This document shows positions 1 through 13,532 of a stretch of DNA of 64,000 bases, one piece after another. Position numbers and translations under genes: made by a program. Source of the DNA: Lottia gigantea (taxonomy: Eukaryota > Mollusca > Gastropoda > Lottiidae); NCBI RefSeq assembly GCF_000327385.1, contig NW_008707370.1:594092-658091 (forward strand), in the 5' to 3' direction. Below the pieces are notes generated by a model, which saw nothing but the letters and a program-made list of their open reading frames with translations, ran no database searches and was not told where the DNA came from. Positions within the stretch are counted from its first letter, which is position 1. Each line of letters begins with the position of its first letter.

Positions 1-270
1 CAATAATGATTTTCAAACGTTTGTTTTTATATTGCCTGCTTTTGAATTTCTCGTTTTGCATTAATGATTTTCATGTTCGTTTTTATATTGCCTGTTTTTG
101 AATTCCTCGTTTCGCAATAATGATTTTCATATAATGTTTGTTTTTACATTGACTGCTTTTGAAATTTTAGTTTTTCAATAATGACTTTCATGCAATGTTG
201 GTTTTTACATTGCCTGCTTTTGAATTTCTATTTTGGTAATAATGACTGTCATATAACGTTGGTTTTCACC
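1..270. repeat. Satellite-like tandem repeat, unit about 60 bp
   Basis: About 4.5 units of CAATAATGATTTTCATATAA, TGTTTGTTTTTACATTG, CCTGCTTTTGAATTTCT. The array continues off the left edge, so its full size is unknown. Confidence 0.85.
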
Positions 271-1439
271 ACGTGATATGAAGTACCTACGATTTCTGAT
301 ATGACGTCCCTCCCAGCTGTCAACCTGTCTGTTTTTCACTATCACGGTACGTATATCTAGGAGGAGTCTAGTGTATTAATTCCATATCAACCAATCAGAA
401 CCACGATACCAAACAATCCATCGGAATTCCTGGCAATAAGTTGGGAAGAGTTATCCCCCATTGAAGAATTCTTCCATACTTAGTGTAGAGATAGTTTATG
501 ATTAGTATCGGAGACTTCAAATTTATTTTGACAGCTGCTAAAAGGTAAGTTTACGAGTTTTTAACTTTTATCGTCTTGTTAAGTTTGTCAAAAACCTCAA
601 CAAATATATTGTGAAATTACTGATTCACTTCTTGTAGAATATATTTTGACGTAACTATTCGGGACACAGGGTGTAACGTTATCGGAAGTCTTTCAAGCAT
701 ATTTATAACTTGCATCAAAGTGCGGCAAAAATGGAAAATATATAATATGAAAGATACCCGCATACATTTAAGGGTTTCATTTTATGAGACAAACACCTTC
801 CGAAATCGAATATCATTATTTATATCAAACTAAAGGCACGGATTACTAAATGAAAAAAAGTATTCTTATGTATATATACTAATTGAACAAAAAACAAAAT
901 AAAATCCACAGTCCATGAAGATATTTTCGCAAAAAAAAAAATTAATTTTCGTCTGGCTTGATTTTAAAAATACATAATATACATCTGTTAAAATATTGCC
1001 AATTAATGTCAAACCTGATCAACTTAAACAATATGAAATTTGTCATTCCATCCAAAATTAAAGATAGTGCAGTATTTTTAATCAAAATAGAAAATGGATT
1101 GATATTTTATTCGTATTAAAATTGAACACGCAATTTTCCAATTCGTTGTTATTGTATTATGAACCTGCAGGTATACTCTTATCAAAAAGTAAGCCTTTAT
1201 CATACGACTATAATTATAACATCTATATTCTACAAGGATTTATGGTTTTCGACGAACCTTTTAGTTGGATATTCCGACTATTAGTTTGATTATTGAATGT
1301 AATAAATTTTATGACCATTTGAACTGCCATAAAGTTAACAGTGACATGCTGTCAGTCCAAATATTATATTTTAATATGCCAATGTTAGATGCAAACGTTT
1401 TCCACCAGCATGTCAAATTTGCAAAAGAATAATTTAGAG
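271..1439. other. Anonymous AT-rich DNA
   Basis: No gene, splice site pair or repeat family recognised. Several A and T runs only. Confidence 0.6.
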
Positions 1440-2450
1440 GCATTTTTACAATTGATAAATAAGGTTACATGCTTCCACTATGATACGATCATAATAACAA
1501 ATGTTAAGTGTTATACCACCATGTAATTGACATAAGGTTCAAAACTATCACGATGAGAATAACAGGTGGTTGTCAAGCAAGTGGCATGAGGTTTAACATC
1601 ATCACTATGAGAAAACAAAACGATGAATGCTTCCACAGTGACATCATCACGATCAGGTTAACAAGTAGTTATATACTGTACTATCATGTAGATTGTTCCT
1701 CTATGAAAAACATCACAACCAATATAACTGTTGGATGTCACACCATATTGGCATACTATCACGATTAGATAACAAAATATTACATCATCATGGTCAGTGA
1801 CGATGAGTAAAACGTACATTTTTATAAGTTACATCTTTGTTTTTATTATGCCAGTATCACGATCATGGTTTAATGATCATGAATGGTTTAATGCTATACT
1901 ATTATACAAATGACATGAGGGTACCGCCACGATAATAAAGCGTTATTCACTTCCATCTTAACCTAAAAAGGTACGACCCAACCACAGTTTTAATTCTTTA
2001 ACTGTGACTTCATCACGATCAGAATAACAAGTGGTTACATACTGGCACGATAACAACAAAATGAGGTTTACCGCTTCCACCATGATGTATGACATACCAA
2101 AACGTTGAATTCTTCTATTATGATATCATCACGATCAAAATATCAAGCGGCTCCATACTAGACCATCATACAAATGACATAGATGCCGAAGTACATGCTT
2201 CCATTGTACCAGCGTCATGATCAGAATAACAAGCGGTTAAAAGTTATACCATCATGCAGCTGATACGGAGTTAAATAGCAGATTATACGGAGTTAAATAC
2301 TATCACGTTGAGATAACAAAATTTCAAATTATTCCACTGTGACATCATCAGAATAACAAGCGGTTAAAAGATAAACTATACTTTCATGATCAGAATATCA
2401 TAAGGTTAAATGCTTCCACTGTGGCATTACTAGATTTAATTGTAAGTAGA
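1440..2450. repeat. Degraded minisatellite
   Basis: Recurring blocks TGCTTCCACTGTGACATCAT, CACGATCAGAATAACAAG, CGGTTA and ATACCATCATGTAATTGACA recur at roughly 60 to 130 bp in variable order and number. Apparent small open frames here are made of the repeat. Confidence 0.7.
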
Positions 2451-5400
2451 GACTACCATGTAATCTGATGTAATATTTCTGATAATGACTCTTAAGCTTG
2501 ATTGTTGGTCTCCTGGGTCGTTAAATACAGATCCTTCGTCTATAATCCTGAACAGTTATTAGATGCTATCCATTTCAACCTTATGTTTTTGCAGGAAAAA
2601 ATATATTGAATATTCCGGCTCCTATTTGGCTTCCGATATCTTTAAAGGACCAGATCGGAAAAATAAGACCAGGTAAAGGTCTTTTAAGATATTTGCTAGA
2701 TTCATAGTTCAATTAACAGTTAAAGATTAAACGATAAATGACACGCAATCATTTGCAACGTGATAACATAGCGTCTTGGCTCATCGAAGAGTTTTGCGAA
2801 GTGAACACACGAAGTTACTAGTATGAGGCTTTAATTATGTGGTTACACGGTTCGATGAATTGCAACCCCTGATATTGTACAAAAAATATCCTGGATGAGG
2901 ATGGGCGTCTGGCTGACTGTGACCCGTTCATTTGTAAACACTGGGATGGATAAGGAATTAGAGACGAGTCGGATTTTGAATGCATTTCAAATTAAGAAAC
3001 AGTTTGGTACCACCGTCTGTGTTTTAGAGGTCCATTCCGGTGTCGCCTCTCAAACAAATTACTCAGGTATTGTCAAAATTGTAACTCCATGAAGTTGTTT
3101 ACGTCCTAAAGGAAGAACCAATATGGAGTACTTATAACTCCAGACAAAATTTTTTTAATTTCACACTTAAAAGAAAACGAAATACAACACTTACAATGTA
3201 TATGTTTGGAGAAACATGGTTGAGTGTTCAAAATTTTAATTGTGAAAGATCGGACAAGGGAAAACTTCTAACATTCTATTCCGATTTCTATTATGTCAAG
3301 AGCTACACCGTCTCCTCAAACAGAAATTGACAGCACAGTAAGTGTAGATTGGCAATTGTGGAGTGGAAATAGTCTGAACGGTTCTGCTGGTACTTGACTC
3401 AGACTTTGATTTCCGTCCGTCTAATCACATGTAAATCAGTTCTTTGAAGCCTTTCAATACCTAGTGAATTTAGTTATTTATTGAGTCTAAACAAATTTGT
3501 TCGTTCTCATTTCCATAATTGTGACAATGATTCTAGGGGCAAAAAGCCATTTAGTCCGGATGTTGTAAGAAACCCGTAAAACTACTAATCAGCTTGAATA
3601 CAGAACGATGGTTGCTGTTTCAAAAACGATTCCATTTACCACAGATTCATTTTTTTTCTCAATTTCCATTAATTTATCACGTATTGATAACGTATTTCCA
3701 CTGGCATTCTTTCATATTACGTGATATTCCCCCTGCTGCTTCAGATTTCTGTTAATTCTCCAGCATTCAAAGTCGAGGTGACCGTACTAAGTGTGGTTAA
3801 TAACAATAATAGTGCATAACTAAAATTGAAGTTCGACGATCTGCTACTGTTGTAAATGATGTGTCCATATTCGATTTAATAACCATCGTAAATTCTGTTG
3901 CTTTGACATTGGCAATTTGTTGTGAAGTGCTTTCGTAGTTTGTTCGTGAACAACAATAACAAAGTACCAGAAATCTTAATTTCTGGTTTATGTCCCAATT
4001 GGGAATCGTACGGTATTGCATCTACGTGTATTAGTTCGATGTGGCGCTGAGTAGGACGTGCAAGTCTAAATTCAAACGCCTTTTTCGGAGATATTACGGA
4101 CAAATAGCCGTAATTTCAATGTACATTCCTCGCTGTTTTTTTGTTGTTGTTGACGTTTGATTTCTCTTGAGCATGGTGTTCTGATGAATCCATAAAAATA
4201 ACTCAAAAGTAATACTTAAGTTGAATACCTAATTTGAAATTTCAATAATAAAGAGTAACTGTGACATACATAAAATGACGTGGCCGAAACAGAGAGTGAT
4301 GGTCAACAGTTCGAATTCATTCCAAATCCCGACTACTAACACCAATCTACGTCATGAATGACACCCAATTTCTCTGCCAGACAAAAATTAAAATTTGAAT
4401 GAAGAGGTAAATGTGAAGGTTATTGAAATCAATCGTGTTAATAATATCCTTCATTACTGCTGTCGGATGTAGAATCGCCAATCTCGGGTTCTACATTCAT
4501 GGATGGTAATGACATCAAGCGTCTATGAGAACAGATTACTTGCAAAGTGAAACTCACATCGAGGACGTCAGAGACAAGCTGAATTTTACTGACGAAGATG
4601 TTCATTTCATGCTTAATCTTCCTGATGCAACTCTCCGCCAGATTTTGTTAGCTTTGCATCCGTTCATATAATCTACACAGCTGATACTGTACATTTGCAA
4701 TATTATTATAATTATCCATTAGTCAGTGCTGGATTCTTTATTGATCGGGCGAAAAAACGGAGGTCTGTCCCAGTTGAAGTAGGATGGTCTTGTAGCCCAG
4801 GGTGAGCATTTCTTCATTTTTCGACCCTGAAAATCCGAGACAGACCAATGCCAAGAAGAACTGGACCCGCTTGTAGAACAGTGCTTCGATAACACAATTT
4901 ATTATTGCTGTGAAATGGATTTTTTTTTCGTGAACGTTCTTGGTTCGTATTTGCTCTTGGTGTGAGATTAGATATCACCGCCTTGAGTGGTGAAAGATGT
5001 TAATCATAGGCTTCACCAAGCATAGCTAACATCTTTAATAAACCTATCTTATAAGGTTATACAGATTCAACTAGCTTACGGCATCTGTCGATATTGATCA
5101 TCGATACTTCCAAAATAAGAATAATGTGATATATACATATATGTATGATGGTATGACTACATACTAAAAGAGAATATAAGTCACTGTGACGATCATTGCG
5201 TTGACAGACATGACATGAATTTGAATATGAGTGCTATATTTTTACTATTAATAGGGATATTGACGTTCACTAGGCTGTGAGAAATTAGACCAATTATGTA
5301 TTGGTCATGAAAGTTATGGTACTTCAATACTTCTATATTCATATCTATAAAACCAGCTTCCTTTTAACCTGATCGGCCATGTACCAACCAACCTACCTTG

Positions 5401-7279
5401 TCGACCAATAATGTCACCGTGTTTCAAATACTAGTACAACCTTGGGCTAAAAAGTGACACATCCATTTGATTACCGATGCCTTTGCCCATAGCTTCCATT
5501 TCAAAGAACGGTTTCCTTTTGTGGTAATGAAATGGGAAACGGTCACTCCTTTGATGACAATTAATTATACTGAGATTAAAGGCATACGCCACATTAGAAG
5601 TAAAGCGATCTGTTGGACATAATTGAAATATCTTTTGGTGGTGTGAGACATTTAGAAATATCACTGCACAATAAGCACAGCAATTTTATGTATATAGACT
5701 ACATTTCTATAAAAAAAAAACGTTTCATTACAAACAAACGCTGTGTTTAAAGAAATTAATAGTAGTCTATATCCATTAAAAAAACTGTTGTTCTTGATAT
5801 GAATAGTTGTAGACTAGAATAAAGTCAAAGACTGGTTTCATAAATTGACAGCGCAATGGAAAATCCTCATAAAACCTGACCTGATTTTTGAAGCTACTTT
5901 ATGATAAGGAACAATCAGTGGGGCACTAAACAATGCTTTTACAATGATAATGAACTATTTTTGTTTTCCGTTGTCATGGGTTGTTAACCAGCTCTAGGAT
6001 GTAAAAACCAAATTGCTACGTGACTCGTTAAAGCAACATCAACTTGACAAGAGAGAGTTCTTCCAAAACAACAAACGCGACAGCATAAAAGAACAACTTT
6101 ATGTAAAAGATTCCAATAATCTTTTTAAGCCGGGTGAATAATCTTTCTGGTTATAGAAAGTATCTTAGAGATCAGTGAAAACGACAATAAATCAAAACTT
6201 CAAAGACCTTTATATCAATTCATCGACAACTTTATTGCATACTTAAGTTCGTTTTAAAACCTTAACGATGATTCGATTGGTTGGAATGTCACTTGACGAT
6301 GTGCACCGTTTTAACTTAGCGTGATAAAATGTTGATTTTGGGAAATTTGTGTTTTATAGCGTCGCCGTGTTGGGTACAAATGTGATTTTAAGGTAAAAGT
6401 ACATTACATCTTACTTATTTATATGCTTATAGTTGCTGTTTGTTATTTCAGTTGTATGCCGTGACAATCTATCTGAATTTGAAATTAGTTAGACTGCATC
6501 GATCATGTCGATTTATCGGATTTTAATCACAAGACGTACGACTTTCAGACACACTTTAGCTTTGAAGTACGTCAGTAAACAAAAAGTAAAAAAAAAAAAA
6601 TAAGATTCAAGCTGATTCTTATTAAATGTGGATTTAGATATATGCCGAGGCCTATAGAATGGTGTCTCTTCTAGACTCGAAAATTTTGATAGTTGTTGGT
6701 TAATACGAACATCGGGGACCAGAGTATCAGCAGTTGAATAATGAAAACGGAACATAAACACATTTTGTATGAATATTTTGTCGGAAGCACATCCTCGTCA
6801 ATCCATCTCCAGCATCATAACCATATAACACACTATATATAAATACAACAAGACAAGGCAAACACGTAATATTGTTCCCAAAAGATTTGCAAGTCTGTCA
6901 AATTTCCACACGATGCTAATTGGAAACCAATCGAGGTCTGCTGCAGATTTTAGATCCGCAGCTAAGTTAGAGGTTACAACAATCTTTGTGTTTCTTTAAT
7001 ATAATTCTAAGTTTCAAAATGATTTTTAATGCAGTAGTGTATGTCTGTATTGGTACAAGTTAACAGTACCTTGTTAACAATTAAACATGTTTTCAAAATC
7101 TTGATCATTACAAATAGCTAGCAAGCGGTCATAAGATACTTCGGCCATTTTGAAATTTATCAGGTTATTTGGTAGCAGGGTTGATCCAACTCTTTCTAGA
7201 AACCAACTTTATTATTATCAAAACTGCATGTCCGAAATCAATCGCTATTCACCGAAGTTATTTTCGTTTTGTAAACGCT
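2451..7279. other. Anonymous DNA with a few GC-richer patches
   Basis: The patches at 2890-3095 (+ strand) and 3876-4103 (- strand) have open frames of 65 and 75 codons with mixed composition, but no recognisable domain or splice signals. The rest is AT-rich and featureless. Confidence 0.5.
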
Positions 7280-7515
7280 TACGTCATCAATGAATTGTGT
7301 CTATATAGTAAAATAAAACCAGACATAATGAAATAAGACATTTTAATGTAAACTGTAATAAATTTGACACAATCCAAATTCCAACATAAATCATTACAAA
7401 TCCAATTGAACCATCAATTTCAGATTTATATATTACACAAATTTGACGATTTATGATGATTTGCCAATAACCGGACATCAAATCCAAAGATATGAAGTAA
7501 GCAAATTGAATTGAA
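7280..7515 (-). mobile_element. Fossil fragment of Ty3/Gypsy-type reverse transcriptase
   Basis: The minus strand encodes SLDLMSGYWQI, the reverse-transcriptase motif around the first catalytic Asp of Ty3/Gypsy elements, followed by weaker similarity to the 'FxxMPFGLxxAPxTFQ' block. Only about 75 codons of pol remain. The element is broken, and no LTRs, gag, RNase H or integrase were seen nearby. It looks old. Confidence 0.6.
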
Positions 7516-8711
7516 ACAACAAAGATTGTGATTAATCAAATAGAGTCTAGACGAAGCTTAAAGACCTACTATGTATTTCATTTCAGCGAATCCTAAAATA
7601 TGAAGATTAAGAACTCATACACAAAACATTTTTGATAACGATCGCTACTGGAATAGTGAAATAAGATGCTGGCTGTGTTTGATCTGCCTATCTCACTGCC
7701 CGTTAGTTATACTTCAGACAAAGCTAGCAGACTATCAGTGACTGACTACCCTAGACGATTCATCTCCTCCAATAATTTTTAATTAAACCATTTTCTTAAA
7801 CAAATAACAGACTAAAATAAATATCCGGATTCATATGGTTTTAATCATCTGTGAATACCGTTGAACAATACCTTCAAGGTTGGACTTTTCAAAAATAGAT
7901 ACTAGATATTGGTTTCTCGAATTTCTTTTACTATCTTCAGAGGTGTCATATAATTATATCGCAACGATAACCTTGCATGTGTCGCCCAACACCACTGAAG
8001 ATGGCGGGCTAATGTACCTAACCTGACTCTATATCATGTATTTTCCGTCATACATAGTGATTCTTTAAACCATTATCAGTGGTTCGACGCACCATTCTAA
8101 AATTTTCAAGCTTTTATTTAAAAAAAACGGTGGAAAATTGTCAGAATATCCTGTCTTTAAATGACTAGAATAGATTAATTTGGGTCATTGCATAATCATT
8201 ATGTAATGGTTTTGTTTTTGAATGGAAACATTTTGGCTTTGAAAGGAAACGATTTTCAAAATCGTTAGATTATTTAATGGTTTCTTTGCTACAGGCATGA
8301 AATGCATTTGGAAAAATGTGGCTCAGGAAATATTTAAAGCTTTGAGCTAATAAAATGGGACGCAATTCATAACATGTAATTCAGATATAACGAATAAGAT
8401 TTATTAAATATTGCAGGCAAGAAATGCATCTATCAAATTAGTTACAATTGGAAATGAAAGAGCATGTTTTTATCTTATCTTTTGGAATGTAAAAACAATT
8501 CTCTTAAGTGAATTAGTATCATAAGTCATATGGGTTTATCAAATGTGAAGTAGAAAAATATATATTGGATTGCGTGATATGCCTTCTGCAATAACCTGCC
8601 TTTTGGCTTGATCATTATTTTTTGTCAGAATAGAAAATCGAAATATACACTTTTTGATATTCTCTGCTAATATTACCTTAGGGGATTGTAAAATGGTTTT
8701 CTAAAATTTGA
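7516..8711. other. Anonymous AT-rich DNA
   Basis: Nothing supportable found between the reverse-transcriptase fossil and the palindromic MITE. Confidence 0.6.
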
Positions 8712-8909
8712 ATGTGTATCGGGGACAGACAGCATCAATTTTCAAACCGACGTCTGTGGTTTCTGCAATTCTTCTAAAACTAAGTGTGATATTTTACAAT
8801 TAGTTACGTCATTTATCACTTTGTTTTAGTGGAATAGTAGGAACTGCAAATGTCTGATTGAAATTTGGGATGGTGAAAATTGATGCTATAAGTGTCCCCG
8901 ATACACATA
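8712..8909. mobile_element. Palindromic MITE, about 200 bp
   Basis: The left end reads ATGTGTATCGGGGACA and the right end is its inverse TGTCCCCGATACACAT. The inner halves also pair (GCATCAATTTTC on the left, GAAAATTGATGC on the right; CTGCAATTC against GAACTGCA). This near full-length hairpin is typical of small non-autonomous DNA transposons. A second, partial copy lies at 47188-47260. No coding capacity. Confidence 0.75.
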
Positions 8910-11900
8910 AAAAGGGTACCTAAAAGCGCACAAGAGGTCATAAGTCGATCAATATCCAAATCTAACATCCGACAATCTGCAAGCAAATATATAGACCACT
9001 ACATCTTAATGCTACATATGGCTCATGTTAAACGTGAAAATAGCTTTGGGTTGTTTTTTGTTGTTCGTAAATTGACTTTGCTCGAATTAAAAAAAAATTC
9101 TCAAACGGGTCGCATGGAAGCTTTACTTCTTAACATATTGTTCCCTTTCTTCAATGTATCGTGCAATTATTGTGGGAGCTTTGTCATTGTTACCGATGCT
9201 GCTTTACTCAAACTTAATCGGTTCCTACTCAAACGGTTGATTTGAAGTTGAACATCTATCAGGAATCATTTCTTGATTCTATTCTTGACGAATTGCATAT
9301 GAATCCAGGGGGACTTTCCTATCATGACTGAACTTCATTTCGGGATGCCGAACGTTGTGATCTTTACGATATTTCACTTCACTTAAGAGATAAATAAGCT
9401 ATTTTTGTCAATGTGTTCAGTTTCGTCTACAACTGGAATGATATATTTTGTACTCTTCTAACATGATGATTTGGAAAATGAAATATTTTCAATGACACAT
9501 GGATACTGGTGAAAAAGGAAAAAGGGACAAGCATTGGAATCACTAAAACTGCTTCGTGTTCATGTACTAGTTTTTATCTTGTGATAGATTTAAACATTAA
9601 AATACATTACCATGTTGGCACCCTGATGGGAATGTCTTGATGTGTGCGCATTCTCGTAGTATCTGAAACTATAATTGTACTAAAGTTCTAACTGCTAACT
9701 GAAATTTAGGTTGGAAATGTTCGTTGGATAGCAGATCAAAAAGGAATGTTTCCCCTTCAATGTATTTTCTGATCGTTCAAATTTCTTTTGAACGAAAATA
9801 TATAAGAGCAACTCGTATGTTATTAGTACTCGCCAATTTTGTTGTGAAAAGATTACTTATACTCACATCAATTTCGTAATATTCCAATATTATCTTGAAT
9901 ATTATTCTTTCCACGTTTCCCATATTTACAATACAAATCATTTTATGATTACTACATGGCATGCTTGTTGTTATTCTATTATGTTCCCTAGTTTGCCCGT
10001 CTAATAGGACGTGAACAAAATGCGACGACAAAGGAAAATATTTTCTTTCCTGGACTTGAATAATAATGATATAAAAAGCAGGAGAAGTCAATGAGTTTAT
10101 CAGACAAGGAATATAAAATCTGATGGAAGATTATAGACATTGGAATTAAGCGATCGGAATAAGAAATAAAGTCAGTTTAGATCGTCCAGCCTATCAATAG
10201 GTTAGCTAAAGTACTTCACTTTATGACTGAGTTGTGATCTGGACTAAACGTCGTACATTAATCAACGCAACAAGTCCGGAGATCAGAGATATTGGTCAGT
10301 GTTGAAACTGGTATCGGGAAAATGGTTAACCTACTCGTGGCTATTCAATGTATATATGATCGTTAAGGTTTCATACATCGATAGTAGATACTGAATTACT
10401 GATCTCGTTCATCAACTGTCCGGCACGTCATTCGGCATTTGGTTCCAGTTTACAACACGTCACATCATCTCGACGGCACGTCATCTGGCATTAACCCGCA
10501 AATCTGGTTGTCTGTACATCAAATAGGTAGCACGTTATAAGACTATCAGTTCCAAGTTATTGGAAAAAACTCTCATATACTCGCAGTACTTCCGTATTAA
10601 ATCACGTGATGTAGACAATGGTGGCAGTGAAACCTGATGATTAACTCGAATTGACATAAAGCACGTGGATTCAAGAGGTTTAATATTGTCTTTAATATAC
10701 CGTATATGTCTTTAGTGGCTTTTAAGTTGACATTCTGGAAGATTTAACGTGTTTTGATCAGACTTTCTTGACGGAGGTAATAGACACAGCGATCATCGGC
10801 ATATCGGATAGTTTGTTGAAAGCAGGAAGGTTGTTTGATTGAAATACATACTAAAGGTAAGATCATCCACATCTTTTGTTTTTTTGTCCTTAACACCGAC
10901 TCTTGGTAATTGGGTACTTCTTTTAATTTTGTTTATCATGTCAACCCACATCTTTGTTCTTAACTCGTTTTACAATGGTGTTGTTATGCAATTGGCGCTC
11001 CTATGTGGTCCTTGAAAAGAATTGTGTACGTCACTTGTTTATGTTGTCTAATTCGGTTGTTTAGTTTTGATATCTGGTCTGTCCGATCATATTTATAACT
11101 TAATAATCGTTATCGTTTTGTTTTTTAGCTTGAACTGTGAATGTTATTCACGAGCCACGTGCTGCTTGGTTATCAGATGGATGTCTGTTGTTTTTGTATC
11201 ATTGATAAATTTGACTAGAATGTGTTCGATTTTACAAAGTTGCAATTATAGTTATCAACCTTTGTCATCGAGAGTTTCATTGAGACTTCTTACATGCGGT
11301 TATCCAGATTTTAAAATTGTATTAGTGTTTATTAATGAACTCAAGGACAAACGATCCGAACTGCGAAACAAAACAAAACATCCAAAGTAACAGTTCGGCA
11401 ATACTGTATATAGGTGACAGCGACTTTTCATACGAGGAAGCATACCAATTATATATGAGGCAGTATTTCAAAATGAAAAGTGGTATCGGGTGTATAGAAT
11501 TGACACCACACTTCAAATATCTCAATTCACAATCATCGTACAGCGTTTTATTCAGGTAGAATGCCACCAATAAACATAAAACACTATCTGAAGCTTCCAA
11601 CCAATTATAAAACTTCTTGTGACGCTGCAAAAAAAAAAAAAGAAAGATCTTGTAATGGTTAAACTAGGACCGACATTTGTGATCTTACCTATTGTTGTTT
11701 TAATGACCAGTGAGCTTCTTTCTCACCTGCATAAGAAAAAATATCTGCAAACCTAGTAGGTCAGCCCAAGCCCTTCTTTTGCAAAGTTCCGTTAAGTCAC
11801 CAAGTATACGGTCTGGTATACTGATAATGCAAGTATCCCGCGAGGATATCGTCATGTTAGGCTTATCTCGTTCATCATAAATACTGAATTGATTTGATGG

Positions 11901-13392
11901 ATGACTCTAAGATCTGATTACTAATACAATTCTCTTAATGGTCTCGATTACTGTGACCAAAAAGAGAAAACCAGGTCAAATGATATCAATCATCATCTCA
12001 ACTACCGAGTCCAACCGAAAGAGAGTATTTATCTCATGACAATTGTCCTTTGAAATGAGAAAAATTGGTTGGAAATGCAATAGTTATAAATGACTACGTC
12101 AACAACAATTGTGCTTTTTAACCTGTAACTAGGACTTGCTGGCTAGTATCTTCCTCTGGCAGCCATATTGGTATTGCGACGGGATTGGCTTCATTTCAGG
12201 GAGATAACATTAATTACAAAAGAGTTTTTTTTTAAATCAATACATTGATTCAATGTTTTATTAAAAGTAATTCATTTACTGTAGTTTCAATCAATATGAA
12301 AATATCAGCTATTTGGATTTTAAGCAAGAATCATTTGAAAATGGAGTAGGCTAATTCCACTTTCCCGACCAAATTTTCTTGATAGTACATTGCATGGTAT
12401 GCCCGTTAATTCCAATTTGTCTTGAATTGCAACCTCATTTTGATACTTTAATCACCAATGGCATTTGCTCATAGAACTAGTTTAGCTTGACCTTGTAATG
12501 TATATAGCCTTTGCCACTTATTGTAGTAGCGAACATTAATCCAAACAACCGATGTCGACAACTCAATCATCCGATGTGATTTATAGCTGTGAATGGCCAT
12601 GTTGAAGTTTTTCAGCTATTATTTTGATTCCAGGCTTAATTTCATGGCCATGTAAATTTGAGTGACAAGCAAACATTACCTATTGTAAATGTACAAATTC
12701 GTTAAATCAAGCATTATGCGAATGGTGAACAAGAACTTTCACTACATTAATTAACTGATATTCTTCTGAATGTATGATTTCCACAACGAATCACTCGATT
12801 TAACATGCTTTAAAGGGATGTTTTCCTCTAATTTCTTGAATCATTTAATGATATAAAATGGTCCCCATTCCATCTAAAGCTTCGCATCGAAGGGTTTGGG
12901 CTATTGTCATCTTGGCATTGAATTGATGAAATTCACGTCATACACTAGAGACACGTCAATAGGGTTTATAGTTTTCAACACTAAAGAAACTATGTCTCGC
13001 TAAATCCCGAGGTCAATATATTGAATGTGAGATATAGACCGTACCTGTTGTTGGCGAAGGGATAAGCGAACACATCAGGGTACTGACTGATGATAGAGGT
13101 CAATTTTCTATGCCCGTATCACGAAGCAGAATGATAATGAAAAGTTAATCCTATTTTAACAATTTCACTAATTGGAAACATGTCTGGAATGCCGTATCTA
13201 TGTAATTTAATTGGTATTACCTTTTAGTGATTTGTTATTTTAAATCGCAAATATGCCATGGACATGTAGGTTGTAGCTGAGAGGTGATATTGAAGCAATC
13301 TTTCAAGAGGTTATCATGCATCTCAGTCTGACTCAATGTCATTAATCCACTTAATCTTGCCTCTTATCAGACGACAAGGAGAATTCTGTAGC
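8910..13392. other. Anonymous DNA
   Basis: Short open frames only (the longest, 8892-9245, starts inside the MITE). A weak pair of GGCACGTCAT..GGCATT motifs occurs at 10423 and 10475. No gene recognised. Confidence 0.5.
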
Positions 13393-13532
13393 ACTGTCGG
13401 TTAGGGCGTTGGAAACTCATTTGCTTGGATATGTCTTAACAAATTGTGGTCGTGGCTTTTAATCGCGGTCGGCGTGTGAAAGTCTTGTGACCTTGAATTA
13501 GTCATCATTCCTCATTATGCCAGTCCAGCCAA
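13393..13532 (+). mobile_element. Decayed tRNA-derived SINE
   Basis: GTCGGTTAGGGCGTTGG (13396-13412) resembles a tRNA A box with its flank, and GGTCGTGGCTTTTAATCGCG then GTCGG (13448-13472) resembles the B-box arm. The following GGCGTGTGAAAGTCTTGTGA and CCTTGAAT tail is shared with 36041-36115. The order tRNA head plus common tail fits a SINE. It is not a functional tRNA, as the anticodon arm does not fold. Confidence 0.55.

Noticed and set aside
1508-1768. 86-codon open frame
   Set aside because: Made of the degraded minisatellite at 1440-2450.
1440-2450. Regular repeats considered as a CRISPR array
   Set aside because: Units vary in length and sequence, there are no constant repeat-spacer borders, and the genome is eukaryotic.
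8892-9245. 117-codon open frame
   Set aside because: Begins inside the MITE's terminal repeat and has no protein-like character.
13396-13475. Possible tRNA gene
   Set aside because: A-box and B-box-like pieces are present, but acceptor and anticodon arms do not pair; it fits a SINE head better.
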